Source of the DNA: Eremophila alpestris peregrina
Lineage: Eukaryota; Chordata; Aves; Passeriformes; Alaudidae
DNA length: 64,000 nucleotides
NCBI GenBank assembly: GCA_009792885.1
Contig: WMCF01000025.1
Location: 5,959,227 to 6,023,226, forward strand
Direction: 5' to 3'
Position numbers and translations under genes: made by a program. Shown one piece after another: positions 1 to 10,848 of this stretch. Positions within the stretch are counted from its first letter, which is position 1. Every line of letters starts with the position of its first letter. The notes under the pieces are model-generated. The model was not told where the DNA came from, ran no database searches, and worked only from the letters and a program-made list of their open reading frames with translations.

Positions 1-3000
1 GAAGGGGACATGAATCTGAGATAACCATGTCTCCTGGGTTACATGGAATATGGATCAGAGAGAAGAACAGCCAATTAGATAGATTTGCTAATTTGGGATT
101 GATTTTAATAATATGCAAGCTTATTCTTTTGTGTGAAGATTCTGACCTGTGTAGGGTGTGTGAGAAATTATTATTTGTTAATTGTATATTGTTGACAGTT
201 TTAGAAAGTTGTGTCTAAAATAAATAAATCGTTTGTACTTTGGGTATAGTGAAGCAGGGGACTAGATTTTCCGGAGCTTCAAATTACTAAGACTTGCTTT
301 TGAATTCCCAGCTACCAGCAAAAGCTTGTAGCCCACCTGTTATGAAAAGTCTGGAGAAAAAGGCAGGTGTTTGCTCTGAGTTGAATTCCACTTTGAATTA
401 TAGATTTTTTTTTTATGCCAGCTGATTAAATTGGATGGATTTCCACTGTTGGGGTCTGCATAATACTACCAATTTACTTTTCCAATATAGATTTTTTTTC
501 CTTAGTAGGACTGAATTAAACATTCTGTAGTAGACCTGTCAAAACAATCAGTGTAATCAGCAGATGGCAGAAATGTAGTCCAGGCTTTTCTTTTACACTG
601 GTCATCTGGACACCAAGTTACACTTCTGTCAAGTTATATAGATTTAAACTGTGGAGGAAGCATTTCATCCAATATATTTGATTTTGTGGATACTACTGAA
701 AAACGGTAGAGTTTGCCAGGTACATTTTTATTTTACCCTCTCCTTTTGTTGGCCCTAACTTAAGACAATAAATTTTATCAAGATGTCAGTTCATAGTAGA
801 CCTGAGCCCTTGTAAATATTTTAGTAACCAAAATTCCATTTTGATTCCAAGCTCTTCCATTCACACATTTGATAGAACATAATTTGAAATCTGATTGGAA
901 AAACTGTAGGAAAAAGACCCCTTAATTCCAGTCATTTCAAGTCAAAAGCCTAAATCATGGGAGACACTGCAATGCTGGGGAAATCCCTTGCTCTACTGAA
1001 AAGCCCTTGAACCCCAGGACTGGTTTCATCTACAAAGCTGAGCAGGTAATAAGACATCATGGGACATATCTAACACAAATAGAAAGATGTCAGACTCCTC
1101 TACCTCCTAGTAAATCCTTTGCTCTTTGAATTGTCTTTTCTCATGAGAGTCATTTTTCCAGTATGCTGAGTTGACAAGTGGGGCAAGAGGTCAGACATGT
1201 ACTCTGTGTTGTTTTGCTGATGCTGTCTTATATTTCAAATATTAAAAAAAGAGAAATATTTGCTCAAGGTGATAGTCAGTGAAGTATCTTAACTCTCCAG
1301 GCTAAGGAGAGAAATCTTTCTTAACTCACTCTGTTCTTGCAGATTGTCCTTTGCTACATTTCTTTCTGTGTAATGTTAACCAAGTTTTTAAAATATTTCA
1401 AATTTATTTGTTATTTTAATACCTCATATTTTAAATTAATTGTAGAACAACATAGGGGTTTTTTTTCATAGATATTTGATCAAAAGTAGTCAAATTGGCA
1501 TAAAAAATGTGTTGAAAGGCACACCAAAGTTTCTCAGTGCTGAACACTGAGTCAGGGAAGCATAACACAAAACACAAGATATCCACAAGAGTCACATTTT
1601 GTTATATCTCATTATATGGTCTGGCCACACACTGAGGAGCAAGGATGTAGAATACTGGCAGACAAGTACAAGACAGTGCACAGATATCCCAGCTCCTGGG
1701 CAGAAAGATAGGGAAGCAATTTTTCTTAGGTGATAGGAGAACACAAATGTCAGTCATGTGACCATAGCAGCCATTTGCCAAATCCTCAAGAGCTGACAGA
1801 TCTGCACTCATCTCTTTGTCACTGCTTTAAAATCATGGGCTTTCTCAGCTGCAGTATCTGTGTGTGATTTGTCAAGGTGTGTTTTTAAAACATGGCTGAA
1901 GGTCAGTCTCCAGAAATCCATTATCACATCAAAATAACTGATTTCTGTGAAGCTGGCCTGATTCAGGAGTCAGCAATGAGCTGCACTTATCATGACTAGG
2001 TGCATGTGTAAGATGTGAGGCACCAATAACATGGAATGTACATTCAAAAGTGTGTATGGGCTTCAAACTGTGGCAAACATTTTTTTTTGCCAATTGAGAA
2101 AATACACTCTCTACAGGCTAATGATTTGATAATTCAATCAATCATGGATATATTCAAAAGGCTCCTTAGTAATTGCAGAAAGAGATAATATACGATAGCC
2201 AGAAAACAGGAATATCCAATTACTTTCTGCATATCTTGAGGAACAAGCCCTCTTAAGAAAAGGGAGGAGAGAACTGCTGGTTTGGATCTTGACACACCTA
2301 GACATAATATCACTCTTCCGTATGTTCCATCTAAGAACTTTGTAACTATAATGTCCATATTTGGAATTTGTAGCCAACTTTTATTGTCTATTTGCCTTAA
2401 TCCAACTTGTGCTGCAAATGATTTCAAGGTCCCAGCAACATGGCAGTGTCCATTCTGGCAGGTCAGTGATACTTGTGGACAGGATGGCAGTGCTGTAGAG
2501 CACTCCAACAGATCCAACAGGCAGCCTCTCCCTGGTGGATCAGGGAGACAGTAAACATGGTGTCTGATGTGGTGGAAGTGACCTGTGGCACTTCTGGAGT
2601 CAGCCTGGTGAACTGAATAGAATTAACATTAGGACAGTAGTCCAAGTGTCCTTGGATCCCAGCTACCCTACTGAGTTCATTTCACTGGGAAAGTGTGTGA
2701 AACAGCTGCTTTAGAAAATAAAGCAATAGAAGGTTCTTAAAAGCGGTAATACTTCTAACTACTACCATTTTAGAGTTAGATGTCCTTTCAGAAAGTGTTT
2801 TAAGATTATGCTGGACAATTTCTCCTTGAACTCCTCTCCTTTTAGATTAATATTAATCCGGGTATTTTAAAACAATACATCCATTATTACCAATCACTTA
2901 TGAAGGTCCAAAGTATAGAGATAAATCTTCAGCAATGTCTATAAGGAAATGGATTAAGACAGAGGTTGCTAGGTAGAGTTTGTGCTACACACAAAGGGGC

Positions 3001-4102
3001 TGAAATATCAGTTAAGAACTGTTATGAGACATAGCATAATCCCACACTTGATCCCTTTACTGCAGAAAGGCATGTGATGTAAGAAACCCTTGAGACCCAT
3101 CCACACTGTTAAGTGCAGATGGAAAGTACACCCTCTTATTTCCTTATTTTGAACCTCCCATCATCTTAGTTGCTTCACACACAACAACCTCCGAGTTTAT
3201 AACCTTGAAATTGTCACAGAAAAAAAAATTCATGCAGCAGACAAACTGTGTGCTTGTATTACAAACCTGACTCATAACTTACTACTTATGTATTTATGTA
3301 TGCATATGTGCATATAAATGTGTATGTGTGAGAGAGGGGGTATTAAATTAATGTATGTACTATAGTTTTAAGTACCATACTTTAAAATAAAATCCCATCC
3401 TTTAAAATACTTAATGTAATATAGAAGTATACATACACTTCTATTCATTTTACTCTGTTCCTCTGGTTAGTATTATTCTTGAATTATACAATCTGAAATT
3501 AGAGGGTTGAGTCTTTTGAATGATCAAATGAGGATGAAAAGATGGTTATATTATTTTCTACATCAAACAGAGATAATTTTTTTTCAAAAAAAAGCAACAA
3601 TTATTTCAGTTATTTATTCTCCCTCTGAAAGCTGTTAACCACTTCTTTTACTACTTAAGCAGGAAATGCTTGCCATTTTCATTTACTCTCATCAGTAATG
3701 ATAACAAACTCTCTGTTCAGTGCAAGAGCCTCATTGCATTAGCCTGCCTTCTGTTTTGTATGGTTCTGAACTTTCTAATATTTGTGTATCAAAGGAATTT
3801 TCTTTTCCGTTGCTCTGAACTTCCTATAAGTGTCATTTTTTGTTTGTGGTATCATAACTATTCTCACAAGGGGAAAGTTTCCACAAAGGGTTAAGGTCTT
3901 CAGTGTGAAAAACGTAGATTTAGGTACACACAAGGCAAGAGCATCCATTTGCAATCATCCATCTTCACTAATTAGCCATTTAAAGGAAAATCAACCCTTA
4001 AATAAATTATAGATCCAAATGTTTCTGATACTTGACTGAGCCCACAAGTTTACTTCCAAAATATTCATCCTGATCGTAGTGATACTAAGAAATTGTTTTC
4101 AG
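1..4102. other. non-coding AT-rich stretch, no gene seen
   Basis: I see no supportable gene. Open frames here are short, carry no recognisable domain and overlap each other on both strands, as expected by chance. There are no CR1 or LTR fragments. The only ordered sequence is a short TATG/TGTG-rich tract near 3287-3340. It could be intron or intergenic DNA; the sequence does not decide. Confidence 0.7.
3287..3340. repeat. degenerate TATG/TGTG simple repeat
   Basis: A run of imperfect TATGTATT, TGCATATG and TGTATGTG units ends in a short GAGAGAGGGGG stretch. It is an alternating pyrimidine-purine microsatellite, too interrupted to be highly unstable. Confidence 0.6.
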
Positions 4103-4393
4103 NNNNNNNNNNNNNNNNNNNNNNNNNNNNNNNNNNNNNNNNNNNNNNNNNNNNNNNNNNNNNNNNNNNNNNNNNNNNNNNNNNNNNNNNNNNNNNNNNN
4201 NNNNNNNNNNNNNNNNNNNNNNNNNNNNNNNNNNNNNNNNNNNNNNNNNNNNNNNNNNNNNNNNNNNNNNNNNNNNNNNNNNNNNNNNNNNNNNNNNNNN
4301 NNNNNNNNNNNNNNNNNNNNNNNNNNNNNNNNNNNNNNNNNNNNNNNNNNNNNNNNNNNNNNNNNNNNNNNNNNNNNNNNNNNNNNNNNNNNN
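4103..4393. other. assembly gap (291 N)
   Basis: The sequence is replaced by 291 N. The right flank begins with an uninterrupted run of ten T, then CCC. That suggests the gap covers a low-complexity or repetitive stretch that stopped the assembly. Any reading frame drawn through it is meaningless. Confidence 0.98.
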
Positions 4394-5262
4394 TTTTTTT
4401 TTTCCCAAGCATAAGCACAGAATTTGAATTTTGGATGGTTACAGACCATTAACAGGACAACATCTGCATTCAGAGGGTCACATAAATGCAGTGATTTTTC
4501 AGTGACTGTAGGGATAGAACTTTTATTAAGTTCCAGTGACAAAAGTTATAGCAGTAAAGATTGATGTAAGACACTGATGATATTGGAACAGGACTTCAGA
4601 TAGAATAAATCAAAGCAGCTGAACTAAGGACTTAGTCCATTATTTCAAAAAGCCTTTGTTCATTTTCTGTACCTTTGGTCTACTGCCAAATGCACTTAAG
4701 ATTACACAAATTCAACTGAACAGCAACACAATACCAAAGCACAACAGGTGACATAGAAGAGACAAGAATATCTGTAGAGTACATATGCATGTCTGCCAAG
4801 TATGAATTTACCTATAAAATATCAGCTGTAGTTGCTATCAGGATGTCACAAGCAAGCATGTGATGATGTGTGTGCTCAATCAGTGTGTAAAAACCCAGAA
4901 GCAGCAGTTTTCTTAAACCACACCTCTAGTTTCTTTACTGAGGAGGAGCTTACAGAATTACCAGAGAGGAATGTGAACAACAGCATAAAATACATTTCAG
5001 TGTAGGTGTGGTGTTATGGATGCTTTGTTTCCCCTTTGCTCTGGGCACATCCTCATCTGCTGGCAACCACAACACAGTGATGAGAACACAAACATTTTAT
5101 GTGCAGTGATGTTATAAATAAAAGTAATTGTTTTGCTAAGTTGAAAATGTTTAGATACTACAGAGAGTCTACAAACTGAAGAGAGTTTCATATCACTGAA
5201 ATGACTAGAGCCTGTATATCCAAAGTTTCTCTAAAAGCCTCAGCTTCCTTTTCAAATACATG

Positions 5263-5306
5263 TTTATGACCTATATATTTACTAGGAGTAATGTATAGGT
5301 CATAAA
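5263..5306. repeat. perfect 13-bp inverted repeat (hairpin)
   Basis: Arms at 5263-5275 (TTTATGACCTATA) and 5294-5306 (TATAGGTCATAAA) are exact reverse complements around an 18-nt spacer. Inside the spacer, TTACT and AGTAA can continue the pairing around AGG. The whole 44 nt therefore forms one nearly continuous stem. It could be the remnant of a small palindromic transposon, a cruciform-forming site or chance. No target duplication is visible next to it. Confidence 0.8.
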
Positions 5307-7360
5307 ATAAAAGTATTAATATTCTTTAAATATTAATGCAAGTGTTAATATACATTATTCCTTGATTATTATATTTTCATATATATAGGCTAACAAATAA
5401 TAATAAATTATCTGGAAAATATAGCTCAGTTATTCTACACATATTTGTGATATTACATTGAGTTGATTGAATATTTTCAGCTCAAAAAAATATTTCATCA
5501 TAGAAAATTGACTGAGAAAGAAATGTGTGAAAACTTCAGAAAGCCTTGGTGATTGTATTCAATGGGGGAGGCACAGAGAGGGATGCAGACAGAATTGAAT
5601 GTCAGTATTGGGAAGGTGCAGCTCGGACTTATTCTATGAAACTTGCTACATTTTTCCTACAAGATCATAAAATACATCACAGAAGCATGTAATTAGTAAA
5701 AGCAATTAAACCTTGTTTTTAGAGCAAGCATTTCTGAGTGACCAGAGAGAGGTGTGCTCCAGTGCACATTTAAACGTTGGTATTAGGCTCTGCAACATCA
5801 AGACAGGGAAAGAGAATGCAGGGGATTCAGAAGAACAAAATGCTGCACTGGTTTTCTCTTGTCCCCCATGTTCCAGTGTCTGTGTGCCAGAGCTACTTCT
5901 CTGTTCACATTTTTCTTCTTTGTTGCTTCCATCAAGAAAATATTTGAGAATAGTTGTTTTACCAAGAGGTTAAGAGGAGCAGATCAGCTGTCCTTTATAA
6001 GCTGCTTAGCAGATCAATCAATAATACATGCAGTCAGCATCCCAGTAACTAAAAGGGAGAAATCATTTTTGCTTCAGTGACAATTAGAGGCAAAAGTACC
6101 ATATCTGCAGCAATAAAATATTTATTAGTAAGTAACCATGCTCATGTAGACCCATTTTTGAGATTAAATACTTGTTCCTTGTGCATATACATACAGACGT
6201 CAATACACACAATGTAGGGTGAAATAACCATCCTAAGTCCTGTCAAGGTTCTTATGGCAGCACATGACGCATTTATGAAGCAATTTCAGCAAGGCTAAAC
6301 TACAAAATGACCCCTCCAACTACTATTTTATTATGATTGCAAAGTCATTATTGCAAACCATGGGCCCAACCCTTGTGCTACGCCAAGACTATCAAACACG
6401 TCCATGATAGCTACTCCAGGCTAACAATGATGTACCTGTCAGACAAATGAGAGCCTCTTTTTCTCTGACAAGCTCCTGTACATCACCATGATATGCCAAA
6501 GCCTGGTAACTGTTATGAGCTCAGAGAAGTGGCAGTGATGCAAATGGGGAGGTGCACAGCTCTGCAGCCTCCAATGTATGACAGCTTAAAATCATATTGA
6601 TTGCTCCAGGGTAGTAAAAACTTGAAAGCATAGCTCCATTCCCCTCTACCCCTCTTGCTGTATATCTTTGCCTGGATTTTAAAAGCTAAAACTAGCTCTT
6701 TATAGGACCTGAATCTCATTGAGGCATTGAATTCAACTGGAATATAAATATCTAGTAAAAGTAATTTTTAAAACTTCTATGAGAAAAACTTACAGTTGGT
6801 ACAAAACACATTTAACTAAATCCTTCATATAATTCTGTAGTCAGTGAAGAGTTTTATTGGCACTCAATTTAAAGTCTTATGAAGATACAGTTCGGCTTTG
6901 TCTTGGCATTTCATACCTGTGAGACTTCAAGCAAACTGCAGAGTATCAGCAGCAAAATCTTGAAGCTTGTTAATCAAGGTGTTAGCATATTCCAACAGAT
7001 TGTTAACAAAGCAGAGACTGAAATATGCAAACCATCACAACAAATGAGAGGTTTCAGCATACTTATGTTCTGCAAATGCTAAATAGCACTCAGAAGGTAA
7101 TTGCAGATCTCGGACATAATCCACACGTGTTCTTCTAGTGTTAGAAGTGAATTGTGGTGAGTCTTTGTCTCAGGAACAGGCTGATTATGATTTTCTTGCT
7201 AAAAAATAAAAGACTCATCACCTGTTGCAGTTGTCTTATGCTTATTTGGCAGCTGCTAATCCTTTATATAAATTTCAAGTGAAAGGAATTTAGCAGCCAG
7301 AGAGGGCCTGTGCAGCTGAGCCTGGTGGAAATGTTTGTTAAAGACACTCCAGAAGGTTTC

Positions 7361-7419
7361 CAGCTGTTTCTTCCACCTGCTTTACTCTAAAGCCTGGTGC
7401 AGAATAATGGAAACAGCTG
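7361..7419. repeat. imperfect 59-nt hairpin
   Basis: Arms CAGCTGTTTC (7361-7370) and GAAACAGCTG (7410-7419) pair perfectly. Inside them CACC pairs with GGTG, and GCTTT pairs with AAAGC around a five-base loop (ACTCT). The internal loops are unequal (3 versus 10 nt). Length and shape are near the lower end for microRNA precursors, but the large asymmetric loop argues against efficient processing. Nothing shows that it is transcribed. Confidence 0.6.
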
Positions 7420-8315
7420 AGTCCAGATGCCCATTCTGGGATTTATTTCACTGTGGATCAGCACAAAAGCTTCTTGGACTCAGGAAAACTATGTGCCCAT
7501 TGTAAGGGGGCTGCCAGTAACTCATATGTATCCTTCAGATGGCACATTCTGATGTTCATGCAGGGAACAGTGAGTGGAAATCTTAGCTGCTGATAACAAA
7601 ACCTTCACTATATTGGCCAACTTCAATTTGGTCTTGATATTACTGATTAATATCTCCTAGTGTAGTCTGGAGGGTAAAGTTTTTTTCCCAATGTGATGAG
7701 AACAAGAATGTCAATGACATATAATCTTTTTAAGGACATAAGTAAATGAAAGGTCCTAATGAATACACAACCTGCAGAATAGAGAAAGAGCCAAAGAGTG
7801 TATGCAGCTCCTTAGAGTTGTTTACAAAGCCATGAGTTCAGAGTGAGGTTCTTGCTAATGAAAACTGTCAAGAGTAGCTGAACTTAAAGGGGCTTTCCTG
7901 CGTGCAGAGATCTCCCTCTCAAAATTAAACTCCCTGAAAATGACTCCCATTGTATATAAGAAAAAGTGGTGGCATCCTTAGTTGTTCAGCAACTAGATTG
8001 TGTGATTTTTCTCTCTCTACCAAATCAAGTCAATTAGTGAAACTTTTAATTAGAATGGCTGTTGGTGTGGGCTAGATCATAATCAGGTTGCTTCAGAATG
8101 CAATCATAGTTGCTTAATCTAAGGGAAATTATGAAATAGAAGCATAATATCTGGAGCTTCTTAGGAGGATAATATTAATCTAAAATACATGGGATTAGAA
8201 ATATGGAAAAGAGAGTAAAACAAAGGTCATCACCTGATAGAAACTGTTTTTCATTATGTCATCACAGGCACATATCATATTAAGAAAAAAAAGGAAAAAG
8301 CAATCCTTGCACTTG

Positions 8316-8372
8316 TGTCGTGGCTTAACCCAGATGGCAACAACCACACAGTCACTCTCACTTCCCCACCAG
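8316..8372. mobile_element. truncated avian endogenous-retrovirus LTR end
   Basis: The stretch opens with TGTCGTGGCTTAACCC, then CAGATGGCAACAACCACACA and a C-rich tail with TCACTTCCCC. This closely matches, from memory, one terminus of a common bird ERV LTR that begins TGTCGTGGTTTAACCCC. Only some 60 bases are recognisable; the rest of the LTR and all internal sequence are absent. I do not assign a family name. Strand is left open because LTR ends are inverted repeats. By recollection of the full LTR, this end reads antisense. Confidence 0.5.
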
Positions 8373-8814
8373 CAGCCCAACCTGCCTAAACCACAAACAC
8401 TTATCTTTCCTATCATCAGGAAAGATACCTCACAGGTACCAACAGTACAGCATGGCAAAAGTTGCCCTTTTTCCTAGGAATGAAGAAACTCTTTCTCCCT
8501 CAGATCTACTCCCTCCTGCTTGACAATTTCTTTCTCTGGGTTTATTATTTTCCTTCTAACTTTGCTTTTCAGTCTCCATTATAAGCTGTTTGCTGAAGTT
8601 TCCTTTTTCTACCATCAGTCTTCTTTTTCACTGCCTAATATTTTCACACTCTCCTGTTGACTCAGCATCTTTCTCTTTGATCTTACAGTTTTATTTTGCT
8701 TTCAGATCTTTTCTCCAGTCCGAAGTAATCCTTTCTGTACATAATGAAAGAGGGCTTTAAACTAAAGTTTCTGGAGGAGGGAAACCTCATTCCATCCCAC
8801 TCTTACCAGTTTGA
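8373..8814. other. pyrimidine-rich spacer
   Basis: Between the LTR-like end and the CR1 copy lies a TC-rich stretch (around 8500-8720, with TTTCTTTCTCT-like runs). No gene or known repeat was recognised. It may include decayed LTR or 5' CR1 sequence that can no longer be aligned by eye. Confidence 0.5.
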
Positions 8815-10848
8815 TGCCATTGTCAGAAAGAGGTGCCCAGAGCATGGAGAGGGATCAAATGTGAGGGGGAGAGCACCTGAGGAGCAACACGAAGGAATTC
8901 CAGCTACTAGGTCAGCCTTGTGGGGGGCCCAGCTCAAATGCCTCTATGCAAACACATGCAGAATGGGGAGTAAACAAGAGAAATTTAGAGATATGCACAC
9001 ATCCACAGGGCAATCTTCTCACTGATATTGGGAAGATGTGGTGGGAGGGCTCCTATGACTGAAGTGTTGGAATGCAAGGATGCAGGCTTTTTAGGAAGGG
9101 TTGGGCAGACAAGGAGAAGATGTCAATGACCAGCTGGAGTGCATAGGGATGGATGAGGAGCTGACTGAGAACTTAGGGGTCAGGGACAGGTGACATTTTA
9201 CTGGGGCTCTGTTACAGGTCACCCAGGAAAACTGAGCAGATGATGGATATAGACAGATAGGAGAAGTTTCACATTCAGAAGTCCTGATCATCATGGGGGA
9301 CTTCAACCACCCCAAAATCTGTTGAATGAACAATCCAGGTGGTTCCTGGAATTCCCTAGTGTTAACTTTCTTCTGCAAGTGAGAGGAGCCAATGAGAAGA
9401 GGTGCTGTGCTAGGCCTTCTTCTCACCAACAGGGAAGGTCTGGTGACAACTGTGATGCTCAAGGGCAACCTGGGCTGCAGTGGCTGTGACATGATGGAGT
9501 TCAAGATCCTAAGATCAGCAAGGATGGCACTCAGTGAGCTCCCTACCCTGGACTTCAGAAGAGTAAACTCTTCAGAGATCTGCCTGGTAGAATATATACC
9601 CTCCATTCCTATGGAGAAAAGAGAGGTCCAAGAAAACAGGTTGATATTCCAGGATCATCTCCAAGCTCAGAAGTAATGAAAACGAAGAGGAAGTCAGGCA
9701 AAAATGCCAGAAGGCCTGTGTAAATGAACAAGGAGATTCTGGACAAACTCAAACATGAAAAAGGATCCTACAGAGGGCAGAAACAAGGGCAGGTAGGAAT
9801 ACAGGTAAATTGTCCAGGAAGCCAGTGATGAGGTTAGGAAAGCTAAAGCCCATATGAAATTGAACACAACCAGGCATGTCAAGGGCAACAAGAAAAGATT
9901 CTATAGGTACGTTGCTGGTAAAAGGATGGCTAAGGAAAATGTGAGTCCTCTCTGAAAGGGTGCAGGACACCTGGTAGTCCAGAATATAGAGAAGGCTGAG
10001 GTATGCAATGACATTTTTGTCTGTCTTCTCTGGGAAATGTTTCAGACACACCATCAAAGACACAGAAGTCAAAGGTAGGGACTAAGAGAATGAAGAACTG
10101 TCTACTGTAAGAAAAGATCAGTTCCAAGTCTATTTAGGGAACCTCAAGGTGAACAAGTCCATGGGATCTGATGAGATGCATCCATGAGTCCTGATGGAAA
10201 TGGTGGATGAAGTGCCTAAGCCACTGTCCAGTACATTTGAGAAGTCATGGTAATCTCATGAAGTTCCCAACGACTGGAAAAGGGGAAATACAACCCCCAT
10301 TTTTTAAAAACGGAAAAAATAGAAAGAACCAGGAAACTATAGGCTGGTCCATCTCACCTCAGTGTCCAACCAAGTCATGAAGCAGATGCTACTGAAAACT
10401 ACTTTCAAGGGTATGGAAAATAAGATTTGTGACAGCCAACAGCGGTTTCACTAAGTTCCAATAAAGACAGGCCAAGAGAGTTGGGGCTGTTCAGCCTGGA
10501 GAAGGGCAGGCTCGGGGGAGTCCTTACTGCAGCCTTTCAGTAAGTAAAGGTGGCCTACATGAGAGCTAGAGAGCAGTGCAAGGGCCTGTAGTAATAGGAA
10601 AAGGAAGAATGGCTTTTAAATTAAAAGAGGATGGGTTTAGATTAGGTATTAGAAAGACATTCTTTACCATGATGGTGATGAGACACTAGAATAGGTTGTC
10701 CAGGGAAGTTGTGGATGCCGCATCTCTGGAAGAGTTCAAGGCAACGTTGGATGAGGCCCTGGTCTGGTGGAAGGTGTCCCTATCCTGGAAGGTTGGAAGA
10801 AAATGAACTGTAAGGTCTCTTCCAACCCAAATCATTCTGTGAGTCTTT
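8815..10848 (+). mobile_element. CR1 LINE, 5'-truncated, decayed, internal deletion
   Basis: This is the longest element in the window. Translated remnants of the CR1 ORF2 protein can be followed in order. The endonuclease N-terminus is near 8930-8985 (CLYANTCRMGSKQE). Its GDFNHPK-like block is near 9297-9320, and the end of the endonuclease is near 9395-9570 (LLLTNREGLV, TLDFRR). The early reverse transcriptase follows near 10150-10390 (KSMGSDEMHP, EVPNDWK, PGNYR). At about 10455 the sequence jumps from the CR1 block ending GTTTCACTAAG to the C-terminal block CAGGCCAAGAGAGTTGGGG. The reverse-transcriptase catalytic boxes are therefore missing. The 3' UTR runs to TCCAACCCAAATCATTCTGTGAGTC. 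Stops and frameshifts make it inactive. Confidence 0.93.
8930..10455 (+). pseudogene. CR1 ORF2 remnant (endonuclease and partial reverse transcriptase)
   Basis: This coding relic sits within the CR1 copy. In its intact form ORF2 encodes an AP-type endonuclease plus reverse transcriptase for target-primed reverse transcription. Here about 500 codons' worth remain, broken by several stops. One example falls after DEMHP near 10185, another within the PIF block near 10300. The Y/F-A-D-D catalytic box is absent because of the internal deletion. Two stretches are still open in the same frame (to 9025 and 9392-9676). The 171-codon open frame on the opposite strand (9091-9606) is a shadow of this relic. 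Confidence 0.85.

Larger units (their letters stand above)
4394..8315. other. non-coding stretch with two hairpins
   Basis: No gene, CR1 or LTR fragment was recognised between the gap and the LTR-like end at 8316. The two notable items are the inverted repeat at 5263-5306 and the longer imperfect hairpin at 7361-7419, both listed separately. The 7260-7480 surroundings are slightly richer in GC and in CAGCTG/CAGATG E-box words than the neighbourhood. Confidence 0.65.

Noticed and set aside
4065..4542. Open frames crossing 4103-4393
   Set aside because: They consist of unknown residues from the assembly gap.
9091..9606. 171-codon open frame on the minus strand
   Set aside because: It lies exactly antisense to the CR1 endonuclease relic; its openness reflects the base composition of the LINE coding strand.
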